Assembly: GCA_937969105.1 (NCBI GenBank)
Contig: CALBUZ010000141.1
Location: forward strand, 1 to 27,335
Source: an uncultured Collinsella sp.
GTDB taxonomy: Bacteria; Actinomycetota; Coriobacteriia; Coriobacteriales; Coriobacteriaceae
Reading direction: 5' to 3'
DNA: 27,335 bases
The notes beneath the pieces were generated by a model. It made no database searches. It was not told the DNA's origin and worked only from the letters and a program-made list of their open reading frames with translations. The translations under genes were made by a program, and so were the position numbers. Positions 25,227-27,335 of the stretch are shown one piece after another. Position 1 is the stretch's first letter; each line of letters begins with the position of its first letter.

Positions 25227-26411
25227 GTGGCTAAGGCTAAGGCTAAGGCGAAGAAAAAGACGACGGGGGCGCGGGCTAAGCGCGATCGTCGTCGGAAGCT
25301 CGCGACCGAAGCCCCTGCATCTGCTGAGGAGTTGCTGGCGAGTGTACCGGGGCTCGATGCGTTGCAGGATGTTCCGGCGTTCGATGACCTGCCGGTCGAT
25401 GCGGCTCAGCAGGCTGCATTTGACGACTTTTGCACACAGGCCGAGGAGACCGAGCAGATGCAGCTCGGTGCCGTGGTGCGCCTAGACCGCGGGTTTCCGC
25501 TGGTGGCAACTGCCGATGACACGTTTCGTGCCGAGCATGCCGTGGGGTTTGCCAAGTCGCGTGGCGAGGACGAGGTCTTGCTGCCCGCTGTGGGCGACCG
25601 CGTGGCGGTTCGCCGTGCTCCCGGGCACGACATGGGCGTGATCGAGTGCGTACTGCCGCGCCGTACGAGCTTTGAGCGTTGGCGTGGCCGTGCCCGCGGT
25701 GAGCGCCAGGTGCTCTGCTCCAACGTTGACAGCGTGCTGATCGTGCAGGCGCTCGGCGCCGGCGAGGTGCTGCTCGATCGCGTGGCGCGCTCACTGGTGT
25801 TGGCGCTCGATTGCGATGCCGAGCCGGCGGTGGTGCTCACCAAGGCCGACCGCTGCGAGGCCGATGAGCTCGAGCGCGATCTGGACCGCGTGCGCCGTCT
25901 GGTGGGTCCGGACGTGCGCGTGATCGTGACGTCTTCTGCCGAGGGCCTCGGCCTGGACGAGGTTCGCGCCTGCGTGCCGGCTGGGAGCTGTGCCATGATC
26001 TTGGGCGAGTCGGGTGCCGGCAAGTCAACGCTGCTCAATGCGCTGTTGGGCCACGATGCGCTGGCCACTGGCGGCGTGCGCGAGCGTGATGACCAAGGTC
26101 GCCACACCACGGTTGCGCGCGTGATGGTGGCGCTGCCGGGCGACGCCGGCGTGATCGCCGATGCCCCGGGCCTGCGCAGCCTGCCGCTCGTGGGACATGA
26201 GCGGGGTCTGGCGCGTGCCTTCCCCGAGATCGTCGAGGCGTCGCGTGCGTGCCGGTTTGGCGATTGCACGCACACTCACGAGCCGGGTTGCGCCGTTCGC
26301 GAGGCCGAAGATGCCGGACAGATCGACAGCCTGCGTCTGGAGACGTTCCAAAACCTGGCGTCATCCATGCGCGTGAGTGCCCAAATGCTCGACCCCGATG
26401 TCCATCTGTAA
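25227..26411 (+). CDS. rsgA: Ribosome small-subunit GTPase RsgA
   Basis: RsgA is a circularly permuted GTPase that checks 30S subunit maturation. In the 394-residue product the order is OB fold (about 80-150), G4 TKAD (205-208), P-loop GESGAGKST (260-268), G3 DAPG (312-315), then the zinc site C342-x4-C347-x-H349-x5-C355. The N-terminal 75 residues are an extension: a lysine/alanine-rich start (AKAKAKAKKK) made by a GCTAAG hexamer repeat, and then an acidic linker. This makes it longer than the usual 290-350 residues. Start GTG 25227 has GGGAGG five bases upstream; the open frame upstream runs through a terminator and is not coding. It has its own terminator at 26429. Confidence 0.95.
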   Translation: MAKAKAKAKKKTTGARAKRDRRRKLATEAPASAEELLASVPGLDALQDVPAFDDLPVDAAQQAAFDDFCTQAEETEQMQLGAVVRLDRGFPLVATADDTFRAEHAVGFAKSRGEDEVLLPAVGDRVAVRRAPGHDMGVIECVLPRRTSFERWRGRARGERQVLCSNVDSVLIVQALGAGEVLLDRVARSLVLALDCDAEPAVVLTKADRCEADELERDLDRVRRLVGPDVRVIVTSSAEGLGLDEVRACVPAGSCAMILGESGAGKSTLLNALLGHDALATGGVRERDDQGRHTTVARVMVALPGDAGVIADAPGLRSLPLVGHERGLARAFPEIVEASRACRFGDCTHTHEPGCAVREAEDAGQIDSLRLETFQNLASSMRVSAQMLDPDVHL

Positions 26412-26428
26412 TTGAATTTTCCTATGAC

Positions 26429-26464
26429 AGCCGTCTCCTAATTGCTTGGGAGGCGGCTTTTTTT
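26429..26464 (+). terminator. Intrinsic terminator of rsgA
   Basis: AGCCGTCTCC (26429-26438) pairs with GGAGGCGGCT (26449-26458) with one T-G pair, followed by seven T residues (26458-26464). It is 18 bases past the rsgA stop. Confidence 0.92.
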
Positions 26465-26503
26465 GCTGCCAAAGCGCCTCGAAATATGCGTTTTGCCGAC
26501 GTT

Positions 26504-26567
26504 CTGACCAAAACCTTGCCACGAGCTTGACGGGCTGGTCAGCTTTTGGTCAGCAATTGGTTTGACA
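26504..26567. promoter_or_regulatory. Inverted and direct repeats plus TTGACA upstream of the pilus operon
   Basis: CTGACCAAAA (26504-26513) and TTTTGGTCAG (26544-26553) are a perfect 10-bp inverted pair. GGTCAGC also occurs as a direct repeat at 26537-26543 and 26548-26554. A consensus TTGACA lies at 26562-26567, but 17 bases on I see only GATTGC, so the promoter is uncertain. A second hairpin, CGGGCA/TGCCCG, lies near 26629-26642 just before the ribosome site. Confidence 0.4.
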
Positions 26568-26664
26568 CGTAAAACCAAGATTGCGATTGCGCCGCTTTGC
26601 GCCCTGGTCGCCCAGACAATGGTGGTACGGGCATTTGCCCGGTGCTACCTTGAGAGGAGCGGCC

Positions 26665-27324
26665 GTGAACAAGAGCAAGCGCATCGCCATCAGTCTGGTC
26701 GCGGGCGTGCTTGCCGCGGCGCTCTGCATGGTCTACGGCTCGTCGATCCGCTCGCAAGCCGAGCAGGCCCAGGCCGAGACGTTGGCAAAATACGGCGGCG
26801 ACCGCGTTGAGGTGTGCGTCGCGGCGCGCGATATCGATGTGGGCGAGACCCTTGATGAGACCAATGTCATAACTCAGGAATGGCTGGCGAGTCTGTTGCC
26901 GCGTGATGCGGCGACCGAGTTGCGTCAGGTGCGCGGCGACGTGACGACCTCGCGCATTCCCAAAAACGCCGTGATTTGCAATGTCTACACCAAGGCCGAG
27001 AGCCACAAGCTCGAGGTGCCTAAAGGCAAGGTTGCCGTTTCGGTGGCGGTCGATGCCGAGCACTCGGTCGGCGGCGCCACGGGCGTGGGCAGCTATGTGG
27101 ACGTGTACGTGCAAAAAGATGGCGTGACCGATCGTTTGTGCGGCGCGTACGTGATCGATACCAGCGAAAATGCCGGCACCACGCGTGAAGGCAAGATCGA
27201 GTGGGTGACGCTGGCGGCAGACTCCGAAGATGTCAAGGAATTGCTGGGAGCCTCGGGAAAGGGAACGGTCAGCTTGACGATTCCCGCCACGGCGCGCGGC
27301 AAAAAGAGCGGAGGCGACGAGTGA
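26665..27324 (+). CDS. cpaB: Flp/Tad pilus assembly protein CpaB/RcpC-like (SAF domain)
   Basis: The 219-residue protein starts with a short basic end and a hydrophobic signal/anchor helix (IAISLVAGVLAAALCMVYG, about 7-25). A SAF domain follows at about 46-110 (VEVCVAARDIDVGETLDETNVI), then an RcpC-like region (AVSVAVDAEHSVGGATGVGSYVDVYV, about 133-158). CpaB/RcpC proteins act in the outer parts of Flp/Tad pilus assembly, or as a periplasmic-side anchor in Gram-positive bacteria. Start GTG 26665 has AGAGGAG five bases upstream. The next gene begins at 27324, overlapping its stop, which indicates an operon. The family call rests on the SAF plus RcpC pattern; without the rest of the operon the pilus role is inference. 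Confidence 0.75.
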   Translation: MNKSKRIAISLVAGVLAAALCMVYGSSIRSQAEQAQAETLAKYGGDRVEVCVAARDIDVGETLDETNVITQEWLASLLPRDAATELRQVRGDVTTSRIPKNAVICNVYTKAESHKLEVPKGKVAVSVAVDAEHSVGGATGVGSYVDVYVQKDGVTDRLCGAYVIDTSENAGTTREGKIEWVTLAADSEDVKELLGASGKGTVSLTIPATARGKKSGGDE

Positions 27325-27335
27325 TGAAGGCGATC
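27324..27335 (+). CDS. Start of the next gene in the pilus operon (partial)
   Basis: An ATG at 27324 overlaps the cpaB stop (TGATG) and has GGAGG nine bases upstream. Only four codons (MKAI) are in the window. By position it is probably the next Tad gene, for example a CpaE/MinD-like ATPase, but that is a guess. Confidence 0.5.

Noticed and set aside
25230..25252. Tandem hexamer GCTAAG as a non-coding repeat
   Set aside because: It is in frame and encodes the Lys/Ala start of RsgA.
26617..26650. T-box-like GGTGGTAC before the SAF gene
   Set aside because: ATGGTGGTACGGGC lacks the CCGCG continuation, and there is no stem I or terminator. It looks like a plain hairpin.

Overview
The window is about 27 kb of GC-rich bacterial chromosome. 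It most resembles a gut Coriobacteriia actinobacterium, probably Collinsella or a close relative. That placement is inference from base composition, from a DUF559-type protein family common in these bacteria, from the T-box-controlled pheST operon and from the repeat style; no marker gene settles it.

Layout: (1) 1-6.2 kb is an accessory block ending at a tRNA-Val(GAC) gene. It holds an AlbA_2/Schlafen-type ATP-binding regulator, an unrecognised 163-residue protein, a divergent restriction-modification pair (C5-cytosine methyltransferase and a Sau3AI/MutH-like endonuclease, predicted to act on GATC), and a DUF5710 zinc-ribbon protein. (2) 6.5-9.0 kb holds an EamA-type transporter and glmM. (3) 9.0-9.3 kb is a gene-free strip packed with hairpins, including a long inverted repeat built from four copies of one motif. 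(4) 9.3-10.9 kb is an M32 carboxypeptidase on the minus strand. (5) 11.0-15.0 kb is a Phe T-box leader followed by pheS-pheT. (6) 15.1-18.0 kb is a nickel/cobalt ECF transporter operon (cbiM/nikMN, cbiQ, cbiO). Its promoter lies inside the pheT terminator and is followed by a palindrome matching the GTGTTAC-N14-GTAACAC type of NikR operator. (7) 18.0-20.0 kb holds a Zn-dependent phospholipase C-like protein and a DUF559/VSR-fold protein that converge on a shared CTAG stop. (8) 20-21.9 kb holds another intergenic inverted repeat and pyk. (9) 22.2-25 kb is a Ca2+-type P-type ATPase behind a structured leader with a predicted kissing loop and a hairpin covering the ribosome-binding site. (10) 25.2-26.4 kb is rsgA. 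(11) 26.7 kb to the end is a CpaB/RcpC-like SAF protein that opens a probable Flp/Tad pilus operon running out of the window.

Most genes are core metabolism and translation. The signals most worth a second look are non-coding: the ATPase leader, the NikR-like operator and promoter-in-terminator arrangement, two families of intergenic inverted repeats, and the control region between the two restriction-modification genes. No CRISPR array, insertion sequence, integrase or rRNA was seen.
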